Assembly (NCBI GenBank): GCA_050486265.1
Contig: JBJHCY010000005.1
Span: 62,001 to 126,000 of the forward strand
Reading direction: 5' to 3'
Source of the DNA: SLFH01 sp050486265
GTDB taxonomy: Bacteria > Planctomycetota > Phycisphaerae > Phycisphaerales > UBA1924
DNA: 64,000 bases
Part shown: positions 9,520-21,136 of the stretch, piece after piece
How the letters are laid out: every line of letters begins with the position of its first letter
Numbering within the stretch: the first letter of the stretch is position 1
Position numbers and translations under genes: made by a program
The notes under the pieces: model-generated
What the model was told of the DNA's origin: nothing
Databases searched by the model: none
Seen by the model: only the letters and a program-made list of their open reading frames with translations

Positions 9520-9535
9520 CGGCACCCCGATTGCG
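9520..9535 (+). promoter_or_regulatory. Sigma-54 (RpoN) -24/-12 promoter of fliD
   Basis: CGGCACCCCGATTGCG matches the sigma-54 consensus TGGCAC-N5-TTGC at every strongly conserved position. The GG (9521-9522) and GC (9533-9534) are separated by exactly 10 nt. It lies 37 nt before the fliD ATG at 9573, so transcription should begin near 9546-9548. An NtrC-type activator is encoded at 36353 in this window and could act here, but that link is inference. Confidence 0.7.
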
Positions 9536-9572
9536 GGATCGCCAGCGGGGCGGTTGCAGAGGATCCGAAGAT

Positions 9573-12470
9573 ATGGGCGGCATCACTTCCAGCGTGGGGA
9601 TTTTCAGCGGGATCGACAGCCGTCAGCTGATCGCGCAGCTGCTGCAGGTCGAGGCGCGGCCCAAGCAGGTGATCCAGTCGCGGCTGGTGCAGCTCCAGTC
9701 GCAGCAGGCGGCGTTTCTGGACATCAACAGCCGGATGAGTTCGCTGCGGACCGCCGCGAGCAAGTTCCGGATCGACAACACCTTCGACGCGCGACGGGCG
9801 ACCTCGTCGGACCCCGATGTGATGCGAGCGACCGCCGGCGCCGGGGCGCAGGAGGGGACCTTCCGCTTCGTGGTCGACCGCCTGGTCTCGTCGCGCCAGA
9901 TGCTCTCGCGCGGGTTCGCCGACCGTGACACGACGGGCGTCGGGGCGTCGAAGTTCACCTTCGAGCCGCCCGAGACGCGTCTGAACCGCGACATGAACCT
10001 GTCGGACCTGAACGGGGGCGAGGGGATCCAGCGCGGGCGGCTGATCATCGAGCAGGGCGCTTCGAGCGTCGAGGTCGACCTGTCGCGCGCGGTGACGGTG
10101 AACGATGTGCTGCGGGCGATCAACGACGCGACGGGCGTGGATGTGCGCGCGTCGCTGCGGGACGGCGCGTTCGAGCTGCGCTCAGAGTCCGGCCAGGCGT
10201 TCACGATCCGCGACACGCTGGGCGGCTCGACGGCCTCGACGCTCGGGCTCGTCGGCTCAAGCAGCGACGACGGGGGCGTGCAGAGGCTCGAAGGCGACCG
10301 CGTCTACTTCATCGGCGACAGCACGCAGCTCTCGATCCTGCGCGACGGCAACGGCGTTTACATCGGCGACATCGTCGGCACCGGGCTCTACGACTTCGAG
10401 CTCGTCATCGACGACTCCGGGGGCGGCACGCAGCAGACCGTCCGCGTGAACCTCGGCGCCGTCTACGAGGAAGAGGACGGCAAGTTCGTCCAGAAGGCGC
10501 CGGCGGTCTCGACGATGGGCGGCGCCGTCGCACGCATCAACGAGGCGCTGCAGAACGGAAGCGTCGCCGGTCTCTCGGCCTCGATCGGGCCCAACGGCGA
10601 ACGCCTCGTCCTGAACAACTCGGCCGGGCACGCCGTCACCATCAACGAGAACCCGAGCACCTCGGGCAACACCGCCGCCAACCTCGGCCTGACTGTCGGC
10701 CAGGCGACGACCGACACGACCATCTCGGGCAAGAGACTCCTGTCGGGGATGAACGACCGGCTGGTCTCGAACCTCAACGGGGGCTCGGGCATCAACGGCA
10801 CGGGGATGCTCGATATCACGGCGCGCGACGGGACCTCGTTCAGCCTCGATCTCTCCGGCGTCGAGACCGTCTCGCAGGTCATCCGCCTGGTCAACGAGAA
10901 CGCCGACAACGACGGTCGCGTCACGCTCTCGCTCAACGACGCGGGCAACGGCGTGACGATCAGAGACAACACCGGCGGCTCGGGCGCATTCGTCGTCGGG
11001 GGCGACGGCGCAGTCGGCCTGAAGATCAACACCCCCGACATCGGCGTCGAGGCCTCGACCGTCCGCGGCGAGGGGCTCAACTTCGCCTACATCACCAACA
11101 ACGCCTCGCTCGCCTCGCTGAACGGCGGACGCGGGATCGGCAGCGGCACCATCCGCGTTGTCGACGGCTCCGGCCGCTTCGAGGACATCAACATCGGCGC
11201 CTCGGTCCGCACGGTCGGCGATCTGGTCCGGCAGATCAACAGCCAGGTCTCCTCCGAGGGGCTCAATGTCGTCGCGAGGATCAACGACGAGGGCAACGGC
11301 CTGATCTTCACCGAGCGCGACGGGGAGCCCTCGGGCGGCTCGCCGATCCGCATCGAGGACCGCTCGGGCCAGGTCGCCCGCAACCTGCGTATCGCGGGGA
11401 CCGCCTCGGGGACCGACGGGGAGAATTTCATCCGCGGTTCGTTCTCGACCGTCGTCGAGTTCACCGCAGGCGACACGCTCGACGACATGGTCCGCAAGAT
11501 CAACCAGGCCGGCGCCGGAGCGGTCGCTTCGGTCGTCAACGACGGCGGCAGTTCGACCCCCTTCCGCATCAGCCTCGGATCGAGAACCACCGGCAGCGAG
11601 GGGCGGTTCGTCTTCGACACCCACGGGTTCGACCTGGGCATGCGCGTCCTCGACGAGGGACGCGACGCGGTCGTCTTCTTCGGCTCCAATGACCCCGCCG
11701 ACGGCCTGGCGCTGACGAGCTCGAGCAACACGATGGACGGCGTGCTGCCGGGCGTCTCGCTCGACCTGCGATCGGCGTCGAGCGACAAGCCCGTCGAGAT
11801 CAGCGTCTCGCGCGACGACGAGGCGATCGAAAAGGCGATCGAGGAGTTCATCAGCGCGTACAACACCGTGCTCGAACGCATCGACCGCCAGACCCGCTTC
11901 GACATCGAGACGAGAGAGCGCGGCCCGCTGCTGGGCGACTCGACGATGCGCTCGGTCCGCCAGCGGCTCGTCAACGACTCGCAGCGCCCCGGTCTCGGGC
12001 TCTCTGAGGAGTTCGACCGCCTCGCCAAGGTCGGCGTGACGGTCGGGGAGAAGGGCCGCCTGCAGTTCGACAAGGACTCGTTCAGGGAGGCGCTCTCCAA
12101 CGACTTCGACGCGGTCCGCGCCCTCTTCGACGCGAGGGAGACCGAATCGACAAGCGAGGAGTTCGTCCAGATCGCCCCGGGCGTCAGCGTCCTGCAGCGG
12201 GGCGACGGCGAGTTCATCCGCCTCGGCGTCATCGGCAGGATCGAAGAGACCGTCCGCCAGTATGTCGACTCCGTCGACGGCATCCTGACAGGCAAGCGGC
12301 GCTCGATCGACTCGCAGATCGAGCAGCAGCGCCGGCGGATCACGGCCTTCGACCAGCGGCTCGACCGCCGGCGCGAGTTCCTCGAACGCCAGTTTCTGGG
12401 GATGGAGCGGGCCTTGGCCCAACTCCAGAGCCAGCAGGGCTCGCTGATGCAGATGGGGATTCCGATGTGA
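9573..12470 (+). CDS. fliD: Flagellar filament-capping protein FliD (HAP2), oversized
   Basis: Starting at ATG 9573 (MGGITSSVGIFSGIDS, preceded by AGAGGAT) the protein has 965 residues, against roughly 450-650 for typical FliD. Residues 1-110 form the FliD N-terminal domain, with the classic start and the SGIDSRQLIAQLLQVEARP segment. The C-terminal domain runs from about 706 to the end (AIEEFISAYNTVLERID, then a final coiled coil). The extra length is in the middle, where three copies of a flagellin hook IN-like repeat begin with LNGGxGI near residues 148, 402 and 515. FliD caps the growing flagellar filament and folds exported flagellin. fliS follows 47 bp downstream, the usual partner order. 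Confidence 0.95.
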   Translation: MGGITSSVGIFSGIDSRQLIAQLLQVEARPKQVIQSRLVQLQSQQAAFLDINSRMSSLRTAASKFRIDNTFDARRATSSDPDVMRATAGAGAQEGTFRFVVDRLVSSRQMLSRGFADRDTTGVGASKFTFEPPETRLNRDMNLSDLNGGEGIQRGRLIIEQGASSVEVDLSRAVTVNDVLRAINDATGVDVRASLRDGAFELRSESGQAFTIRDTLGGSTASTLGLVGSSSDDGGVQRLEGDRVYFIGDSTQLSILRDGNGVYIGDIVGTGLYDFELVIDDSGGGTQQTVRVNLGAVYEEEDGKFVQKAPAVSTMGGAVARINEALQNGSVAGLSASIGPNGERLVLNNSAGHAVTINENPSTSGNTAANLGLTVGQATTDTTISGKRLLSGMNDRLVSNLNGGSGINGTGMLDITARDGTSFSLDLSGVETVSQVIRLVNENADNDGRVTLSLNDAGNGVTIRDNTGGSGAFVVGGDGAVGLKINTPDIGVEASTVRGEGLNFAYITNNASLASLNGGRGIGSGTIRVVDGSGRFEDINIGASVRTVGDLVRQINSQVSSEGLNVVARINDEGNGLIFTERDGEPSGGSPIRIEDRSGQVARNLRIAGTASGTDGENFIRGSFSTVVEFTAGDTLDDMVRKINQAGAGAVASVVNDGGSSTPFRISLGSRTTGSEGRFVFDTHGFDLGMRVLDEGRDAVVFFGSNDPADGLALTSSSNTMDGVLPGVSLDLRSASSDKPVEISVSRDDEAIEKAIEEFISAYNTVLERIDRQTRFDIETRERGPLLGDSTMRSVRQRLVNDSQRPGLGLSEEFDRLAKVGVTVGEKGRLQFDKDSFREALSNDFDAVRALFDARETESTSEEFVQIAPGVSVLQRGDGEFIRLGVIGRIEETVRQYVDSVDGILTGKRRSIDSQIEQQRRRITAFDQRLDRRREFLERQFLGMERALAQLQSQQGSLMQMGIPM

Positions 12471-12517
12471 GACCCCGCTCAAGCCCCGAGCGATGAGGCC
12501 CGATAGACACTCCGCCT

Positions 12518-12997
12518 ATGCCAGAAGCCAATATCAACGCGTACCTCCGCACCAAGGTCATGACCGCCAAGCCCGAGCAGGTCAGGCTCATGCTGCTCGA
12601 CGGGGCGATCAAGTTCGCCCGCCAGGGCCGGGCCGGCATGGCCGAGAAGAACTACGAGCAGGTCTACGAGGGCGTGAGCCAGTGCCGCGACATCGTCAGC
12701 GAGCTGCTCACCTCGATCGCGCCCGGCACGGACCCGGTGCTGGCCGAGCGGGTGCGGACGGTCTACGGGTTTCTGTTCCGCGAGCTGATGGAGGTCAGCT
12801 TCTCGCGCGACCTCAAGGCGATGGACCGGGTGATCGAGCTGCTCGAATACGAGCGCGAGACCTGGGTGCTCGCCATGGAGAAGCTCGCGAAGGAGCGGGC
12901 CGAGGGCCTGATCGAGGACCGCCCGCTGCGCCCCACCGGCACCGACCCCGCGCCGACTGGCGACGCCCAGCGTCGTTCGGTCAGTATCGAGGCGTGA
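12518..12997 (+). CDS. fliS: Flagellin export chaperone FliS
   Basis: This is a 159-residue all-helical protein. The N-terminal NAYLRTKVMTAKPEQVRLML matches the FliS start (normally YxxxxVxTAspxeLixmLydGai), followed by DGAIKFARQG. FliS binds the flagellin C-terminus in the cytoplasm, blocks premature polymerisation and delivers it for export. The C-terminal 30 residues (RPTGTDPAPTGDAQR...) form a low-complexity tail longer than in E. coli FliS. It lies 47 bp after fliD. GACACT exactly 6 nt before the ATG weakly resembles the leaderless -10 pattern seen elsewhere, so a second start point inside the intercistronic gap is possible. Confidence 0.93.
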   Translation: MPEANINAYLRTKVMTAKPEQVRLMLLDGAIKFARQGRAGMAEKNYEQVYEGVSQCRDIVSELLTSIAPGTDPVLAERVRTVYGFLFRELMEVSFSRDLKAMDRVIELLEYERETWVLAMEKLAKERAEGLIEDRPLRPTGTDPAPTGDAQRRSVSIEA

Positions 12998-13214
12998 AGC
13001 AGGGTCACAGAGCGATCGCACTTCCTGGTTCTTGGAGGCGCCGCCTCCCGCTGAGATTCTCGAATCAAGGGCGCGGGGTGTGGGGCGCAGGGCGAAACAA
13101 ACACTGCACCCAGCGCCCGGCTCCCAGCGCCCCCGTTTCTCATCGACGCGGAGACGCCCGGATCAAAGACAAGTCAGATTGGCATGTCGGATGATCTGAT
13201 TCCCCCGGGGACGG

Positions 13215-14402
13215 TCAGCGCCGGACGGGCTCGGGCCGCAGCTGCGCGACCAGGAACTCCATCACATTGAGAATCCGGACATTGGAGGCGACCAGCGACT
13301 CGCTCTCGGAGATCGCGTCGATCGCCGACGCCCAGCGTTCGGCCTCGGCGTGCCCGGCCGCGGCTCGGAGCTTCAGGCGCGCCCACGAAGCGACATAGCC
13401 GAGCATGAGGCGGACCGCCTCGCGGTTTGCCGCTTCCTTGCTGGCGTTGTCGGCTTCGTCGACAGCTTTTTTGGCGAAGGCGTCGGTGAGCGACGCCATC
13501 TGCGAGGGCAGGGCGATCGCCGGGCCGCCCGAGGCGGCTTCGTCGAGCAGGGGGCGGAGCTTGTTGTCCCACGCGTCGAGCCCGGCCTCGGCCGCCTCGA
13601 TCACGGCGCCGGGCGAGCCCCCCGCCATCGCCTCCATCCACGGGGGCAGGCCGCTGCGGGCGAAAGGGAGCCCGCTGGAGGCGAGCCACGCGTCCATCGA
13701 ACGCGGGTCGAGCAGGGTGAAGGCGACGCGCTGGCAGCGGCTGCGGACCGTCGGGAGCAGGCGCTCTTCGTTGCTGGTGCAGAGGATGATGACCGTGCCC
13801 GTCGCGGGCTCTTCGAGCGTCTTGAGCAGGACATTCTGCCCCTCGCGGGCGAGCAGGTGCGCCTCTTCGAGGATCAGCACCTTGGCGGCGAGGCTCTGGC
13901 CCGCCATCGCGCGCGTGCGCGAGGCGGGCTCGATCAGGAACTCGCGGAGGACTTCGACGGGGATGTTCGTCTGCTTGCGGGCGCGGACATCGGCCTCGCG
14001 GCTGAACGCCGCGAGCTCCTTGGTGACGACATGGAAGTCCGGGTGGGCGCCCTGGGCGATGAGGCGCCGGACGGGGCTGTCGGGGTCGGGGCTCAGCTCG
14101 CCGGAGAGGTCGGGCGAGAGGGACGGGTCGATGAGCATCGCGCCGAACGCCGCGGCGGTGGTGAACTTGCCGACACCCCGGGGCCCGTGGAAGACCCAGG
14201 CGTGGTGGACCCGCTCTGAGGTCATCGCGGCGCGGAGGACGCCCAGAGCCCTGTCCTGCCCGACGATCTGGTCGAACCGCTTGAGGTCGATCGAGAGCTT
14301 GCCCGACTGGGGCGCTTCGGCGGCCTTGGCGGCGGCCGAGCCCCGGCTCGCTTTGGAGCTTGCCTTCTTACGCGTGGTCTTCTTGGAGGTCTTCTTCGCC
14401 AC
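13215..14402 (-). CDS. holB: DNA polymerase III delta-prime-like clamp-loader subunit
   Basis: I place the start at GTG 14402 (395 residues), because further upstream the frame runs through an intergenic hairpin into the sthA 3' end. An Ala/Lys-rich basic tail (residues 1-35, KKTSKKTTRKKAS) precedes the AAA+ domain. Walker A is GPRGVGKFT (73-81), with Phe where Thr or Ser usually follows Lys. Walker B-like ILEEAHLL and the clamp-loader TVRSRCQ motif are present. The four-Cys zinc module normally placed between Walker A and HPD is missing, although the following HPDFHVV is kept. The C-terminal helical domain fits HolB. The role would be loading the sliding clamp at replication forks. HolB rather than DnaX is favoured by length and absent zinc Cys. 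Confidence 0.85.
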   Translation of the reverse strand: MAKKTSKKTTRKKASSKASRGSAAAKAAEAPQSGKLSIDLKRFDQIVGQDRALGVLRAAMTSERVHHAWVFHGPRGVGKFTTAAAFGAMLIDPSLSPDLSGELSPDPDSPVRRLIAQGAHPDFHVVTKELAAFSREADVRARKQTNIPVEVLREFLIEPASRTRAMAGQSLAAKVLILEEAHLLAREGQNVLLKTLEEPATGTVIILCTSNEERLLPTVRSRCQRVAFTLLDPRSMDAWLASSGLPFARSGLPPWMEAMAGGSPGAVIEAAEAGLDAWDNKLRPLLDEAASGGPAIALPSQMASLTDAFAKKAVDEADNASKEAANREAVRLMLGYVASWARLKLRAAAGHAEAERWASAIDAISESESLVASNVRILNVMEFLVAQLRPEPVRR

Positions 14403-14441
14403 TCGGCGCAGAGCGTAGCGTTTCTGGAGAGGGTGCGGGAA

Positions 14442-14474
14442 TGTGGCACTGGCGGCTCGCCCGCCAGTGCCACA
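14442..14474. repeat. Perfect 14-bp-arm hairpin (GTGGCACTGGCGG family)
   Basis: TGTGGCACTGGCGG (14442-14455) and its exact reverse complement (14461-14474) flank the loop CTCGC. It lies between the sthA stop and the holB start on the minus strand and could terminate or attenuate transcription, though no T-run follows. A second copy is at 37858-37885, and a half-site occurs inside the HEAT gene near 29142. Confidence 0.8.
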
Positions 14475-14503
14475 GGTCGCCAGCTCCAGGTCGGTCGGCC
14501 GGC

Positions 14504-15919
14504 CTAGACGCCCATGAGCTTGTTGACGCCGTTGAGGGCCGCGACCTTGTAGCACTCCGCGAGCGTCGGGTAGTTGAAGACGGTGTTGACGAAGTAGTCG
14601 ACGGTCGCGTTGAAGGCCATCGCGGTCTGGCCGATGTGGACGAGTTCGGTCGCGCCGGTGCCGATGATGTGCACGCCGAGGATGTGGCGGGTTTCCTGGT
14701 GGATCAGGAGCTTGAGCATCCCGATGTCGTCGCCGAGGAGCTGGCCCCGGGCGATCTCCTTGTACTGGGCGATGCCCGCCTCGTAGGGGACGCCCTCGGC
14801 GGTCAGGCGCTCCTCGGTCCAGCCGACCATCGAGATCTCGGGGACGGCGTAGATCCCGTAGGGCAACAGTTCGTCGACGCTGTCGGCGGGGCGCCCGAAG
14901 GCGTGGCGGGCCGCGAGGCGCCCCTGCTCCATGCTCGTCGAGGCGAGGGCGGGAAAGCCGATCACATCGCCCACGGCGTAGATGTGTTCCCGCTCGGTCT
15001 GGAAGTGCTCGTTGACCTTCAGGCGGCCGCGGTCGTCGGCGGCGAGGCCGACCCGATCGAGCCCGAGGTCTGCGGTCGCGCCCTGGCGCCCGATGCAGTA
15101 GAGCAGGCAGTCGGCGCGGAGGGTCTTGCCGCTCTCAAGGGTCGCCTGGGCGAGCACGCGGTCGGCCGATCGGGCGGTGTCGGGGGCCTCGACCTTCTCG
15201 ATCTTGACGACCTTCTCGCCCATGCGGAGGGTCATGCCCGCCTGGCGGAGGTGGTACTGCAGGGCCTCGGCGACCTCGGCGTCGACGAAATCCAGCAGCC
15301 GGTTGCGCCCCTCGACCAGCGTCACCTTGACCCCAAGGGCGGTCATCATCGAGGCGTACTCGGTGCCGATGACCCCGCCGCCAACGACGATCATCGAGTG
15401 CGGCAGGAAGCCGAGGTGGAGAAACTCGTCGGAGGTGATGATTGTTTTCTCATCGAACGGAACACCATCGGGCCGCGCGGGGGTGGTGCCGACGGCGATG
15501 ATGAAGCTCCGCCCCTTGATCGTGGTGCGTGTGCCCGCGCCCTCGACCTCGACGGTGTCGGGGCCGGCGAAGCGGGCGTGCCCGCGGATGATCTCGACCC
15601 CGTTGGAGCCCAGGTGGCGACGCGAGAGCTCGATCTCGCTGCGGATCACGCGGTTGCACGAGTCCATGACCTGGGCGAAGGTCGCGTTGCGGGCGGCGGT
15701 GAAGTCTGCGTAGGTCGGCATCGCCGGGCCGGGGCCGGTGAGCGTCAGGATCGCCTCGCGCAGAGCCTTGCTGGGGATGGTGCCGGTGTTGATCGCGGCG
15801 CCGCCGATCACATCCCGCTTCTCGATGACGCAGGCCCTTTTGCGGAGCTTGGAGGCCTGGATGGCGGCCCGCTGGCCCGCGGGGCCGCTGCCGATCACGA
15901 CGAGGTCGTACTCACGCAT
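14504..15919 (-). CDS. sthA: Soluble pyridine nucleotide transhydrogenase (Si-specific)
   Basis: From ATG 15919 (MREYDLVVIGSGPAG) the protein has 471 residues, close to E. coli SthA. The FAD-binding GSGPAG lies at the N-terminus, an NAD(P)-binding IVVGGGVIGTEYA in the middle, and the dimerisation domain ends FVNTVFNYPTLAECYKVAAL. In the active-site region GGAAINTGTIPSKALR both redox cysteines of dihydrolipoyl dehydrogenase are absent, which is characteristic of SthA. The enzyme interconverts NADPH and NADH in the cytosol. Its start is 120 bp from the alaS start on the other strand. Lipoamide dehydrogenase was considered and rejected because of the missing cysteines. Confidence 0.9.
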   Translation of the reverse strand: MREYDLVVIGSGPAGQRAAIQASKLRKRACVIEKRDVIGGAAINTGTIPSKALREAILTLTGPGPAMPTYADFTAARNATFAQVMDSCNRVIRSEIELSRRHLGSNGVEIIRGHARFAGPDTVEVEGAGTRTTIKGRSFIIAVGTTPARPDGVPFDEKTIITSDEFLHLGFLPHSMIVVGGGVIGTEYASMMTALGVKVTLVEGRNRLLDFVDAEVAEALQYHLRQAGMTLRMGEKVVKIEKVEAPDTARSADRVLAQATLESGKTLRADCLLYCIGRQGATADLGLDRVGLAADDRGRLKVNEHFQTEREHIYAVGDVIGFPALASTSMEQGRLAARHAFGRPADSVDELLPYGIYAVPEISMVGWTEERLTAEGVPYEAGIAQYKEIARGQLLGDDIGMLKLLIHQETRHILGVHIIGTGATELVHIGQTAMAFNATVDYFVNTVFNYPTLAECYKVAALNGVNKLMGV

Positions 15920-16038
15920 GCCTTCACCATCGGCCGGAGGGGGGCGGAATGTCAAGCATCGGACCCGTAGATGGCGGATCCGGGCCACTACGATCTTCTG
16001 AACCGACCGCCCGCCAGACTATCGCGGCAGGAGAGCCC

Positions 16039-18953
<2,915 letters not shown>

Positions 18954-18957
<4 letters not shown>

Positions 18958-19343
18958 ACGAACCGCCCCCGCCGCCACCGATGCCCGAGATCCTCCGCGA
19001 GGACGGCCCGAAGTTCGAGACGCCGGGCCAGAAGAAGCAACGCAAGCGCGAGGAGCGCCGAAGCGGCCCCGAGATGCGGGCGATCGCGATCGGGCTGGAC
19101 TTTGCCGCGATGGTCGCGGGCGGTTGCATCCTGGGGTTTGCGGCCGACACCTGGCGGGGGACTTTCCCGAGATGGACGGCTGTCGGGGGGATTGTCGGCG
19201 TTGTGTCAGGGGGATGGACGGCGATCAAGCTCTCCCTAAAGCTCAACCGGGACATGGAGCGGATGGAGCAGGAGAAACGCCGGGCCCGATCGGGCGGCGA
19301 TCCGGAGGGGAACCGGGGCGAGAGCGGTCGCCGGACTGATTGA
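18954..19343 (+). CDS. AtpZ/AtpI-like ATP synthase accessory membrane protein
   Basis: This 129-residue protein has two membrane spans, LDFAAMVAGGCILGFAAD and TAVGGIVGVVSGGWTAIKL, then a charged tail. The pattern matches the 'ATPase gene 1' (AtpZ/AtpI, PF09527-type) proteins that begin many bacterial atp operons and are linked to assembly or Mg2+ handling of the F-type ATPase. The N-terminal 40 residues are Pro- and charge-rich. It overlaps the alaS stop by 4 bp and precedes the second small membrane protein and atpB. Assignment rests on size, topology and position. Confidence 0.8.
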
Positions 19344-19498
19344 ACCCGGCTATGCTTGCGACCCCGCGGGGCGGCCCACGGGGGGTGTGGAATGGGCTGT
19401 TTTTCCCGCCGCATCACATCGGTCACTGCCAGCCGAGAATCGATCCGGACAATTTCCGTCCGGGCTGTCCGGGCTTGAAAGGGTCAGGAACACCGGTC

Positions 19499-20002
19499 GT
19501 GTCGAGCATCGCAGCCGAGCACCAGACGATCGCGCCGCCGCGCGCCGCCTCCTGGGCGGTGCCCGCGCTGGGCTGCGTGGGTCTGGCGCTCGCGGCGCTG
19601 CTCGCGTCGGCTTCCGACCGCGTGGACACCGGCTCTGTGGTGATGGGCGCCGTGCCGGCGCTGCTGCCTTGCATCTTCCCCGTTGTCGTGTTCATGCTGA
19701 TCGGCCCGCAACCACTGACGCGTTTCGGCGCGATCGTGTTCGGGCTCGCCGGCGCGAGGTTTCTCGTGTCGATCGCGGGTTTTCTCGCGGTGTGGCAGGC
19801 GTTCGATCCGCAGCGGGGCGGGTTCCTTCTCGGGTTTATCGCGGTCGCGGCGTTGTCGCTTGCGGCCGAGAAGACGATCGCCGTGGTCGCCCTGAACCGT
19901 GCGAATACCGGTTCGGGCAACGGGCCCGGCGGCGGGGCGACGGGCGGGGGCCGGCCTGAAGAGACGAGCGGGCGTGAACCTACAGCAGGATTGCGAGCGT
20001 GA
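19499..20002 (+). CDS. AtpI-like (ATP synthase subunit I) membrane protein
   Basis: The frame opens at a TTG at 19340, but the hydrophobic protein begins after GTG 19499 (VSSIAAEHQTIAPPRA), which I prefer; AGGA lies about 10 nt upstream. The 167-residue product has four membrane spans, near residues 18-36, 46-68, 76-100 and 108-128, and a Gly-rich polar tail. Four spans ahead of atpB is the usual arrangement of subunit I. Its stop overlaps the atpB start by 4 bp. Family assignment is by topology and position; sequence conservation in this family is low. Confidence 0.65.
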   Translation: MSSIAAEHQTIAPPRAASWAVPALGCVGLALAALLASASDRVDTGSVVMGAVPALLPCIFPVVVFMLIGPQPLTRFGAIVFGLAGARFLVSIAGFLAVWQAFDPQRGGFLLGFIAVAALSLAAEKTIAVVALNRANTGSGNGPGGGATGGGRPEETSGREPTAGLRA

Positions 20003-20991
20003 TGTTCAATACCGCCATGTTCAGCGTGCAGGGTCTCCTGCCGATCGCCAAGGCCGACCCGGCCGCGAAGGTCGTGCAGCATGTGATCGACCACCCTTCC
20101 AGCTACGGCTTCAAGCAGGAAGGGGCGATGTGGTTCTGGTCGGCGCACATGACGATGCTGCTGATCGCGCTTGCGATCTGCATCTTCGTCGGGCGCTGGG
20201 CGGCCAAGCAGATCGGCACGGGCCCGGAGAACGAAGGTAACGACCGCTTCATCACCAAGAACCCGTTCGCGCATGTGCTCGAGATCGTCTGCACCTTCCT
20301 GCGTGACGAGATCGCCCGCCCGCTGCTGCACGAGAAGACCGACCGGTTCATGCCGTTCCTCTGGACGCTCTTCTTCTTCATCTGGACCTGCAACCTGCTG
20401 GGCATGGTGCCGCTGCTGGACCTGAACCACCTGCTGGTTCCCAGCATGAAGGAAGCGCACACCGCGGTGATCGGCGGGACCGCGACGCAGAACCTGTGGG
20501 TGACGGCGGCGCTGGCGACGATCGCCTTCTTCGTGATCAACATCAGCGGGATGGTCAGCCTCGGGCTGAAGGGGTACATGGAGCACCAGACCGCGGGCGC
20601 TCCGTGGTATGTCTGGCCGCTCCTGGTGCCCATCGAGCTCGCGGGCCAGTTCATCAAGCCGATCGCGCTGGCCGTGCGTTTGTTTGCGAACATGACCGCG
20701 GGCCACATCCTGCTGGGCCAGATCATCGTGTTCGCCGGCGGCGGGCTGTACGCCCTGACGCAGGGGCAGGTGGTCGGTGTGGTGACCTTCCTGTTCGCCT
20801 TCCCGGGCGCTGTTGCGATCTTCTTCCTGGAGGTGTTCGTGGCGACGCTCCAGGCGTTCATCTTCATGTTCCTGACGACGGTGTTCATCAGCCTGCTGCA
20901 GCACCACGACGAGCACGACCACGAGCCCGCGCACGAGCCGGAGCTGACCGAGGAAGACCTGCACCCCGCGGCGCCGCCCCTGCCCGCGTAA
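19999..20991 (+). CDS. atpB: F-type ATP synthase subunit a
   Basis: The protein has 330 residues; E. coli subunit a has 271. Five or six membrane helices are evident. The key helix contains the proton-channel arginine, Arg227, in KPIALAVRLFANMTAGH. WTLFFFIWTCNLLGMVP and FLEVFVATLQAFIFMFLT are further family signatures. Extra residues form the N-terminus and the acidic/His-rich C-terminus (HHDEHDHEPAHEPELTEED). Subunit a provides the two proton half-channels against the c-ring. The start overlaps the previous stop; atpE follows 145 bp downstream. Confidence 0.96.
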   Translation: MMFNTAMFSVQGLLPIAKADPAAKVVQHVIDHPSSYGFKQEGAMWFWSAHMTMLLIALAICIFVGRWAAKQIGTGPENEGNDRFITKNPFAHVLEIVCTFLRDEIARPLLHEKTDRFMPFLWTLFFFIWTCNLLGMVPLLDLNHLLVPSMKEAHTAVIGGTATQNLWVTAALATIAFFVINISGMVSLGLKGYMEHQTAGAPWYVWPLLVPIELAGQFIKPIALAVRLFANMTAGHILLGQIIVFAGGGLYALTQGQVVGVVTFLFAFPGAVAIFFLEVFVATLQAFIFMFLTTVFISLLQHHDEHDHEPAHEPELTEEDLHPAAPPLPA

Positions 20992-21136
20992 GCACGCACC
21001 CACTCGACCGGCCCGGCAGCGGGACGGACCGGTCTGGATTGTTCAAGAGACCCCGGCGTCGCCGGGCCTTTCGCCCCGCAGCACATGACCAAGGCCGGCC
21101 AGTAGCCCCGGCCCGAACAGAGAGACCGGAGCAACC

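Noticed and set aside
10257..12482. Long minus-strand open frame opposite fliD
   Set aside because: Asp/Val/Arg-rich composition with no motif; exactly antisense to fliD codons. Not a gene.
13034..13048. Short hairpin GGAGGC-GCC-GCCTCC after fliS as terminator
   Set aside because: Stem of only six pairs with no T-run; too weak to call.
14504..15919. Dihydrolipoyl dehydrogenase (lpdA)
   Set aside because: Both redox cysteines are missing and the end of the protein matches SthA.
19340..19498. Longer start (TTG at 19340) for the AtpI-like protein
   Set aside because: The added residues are Pro/Gly/Arg-rich with no helix. The GTG at 19499 has a better-placed ribosome binding site and begins the hydrophobic part.
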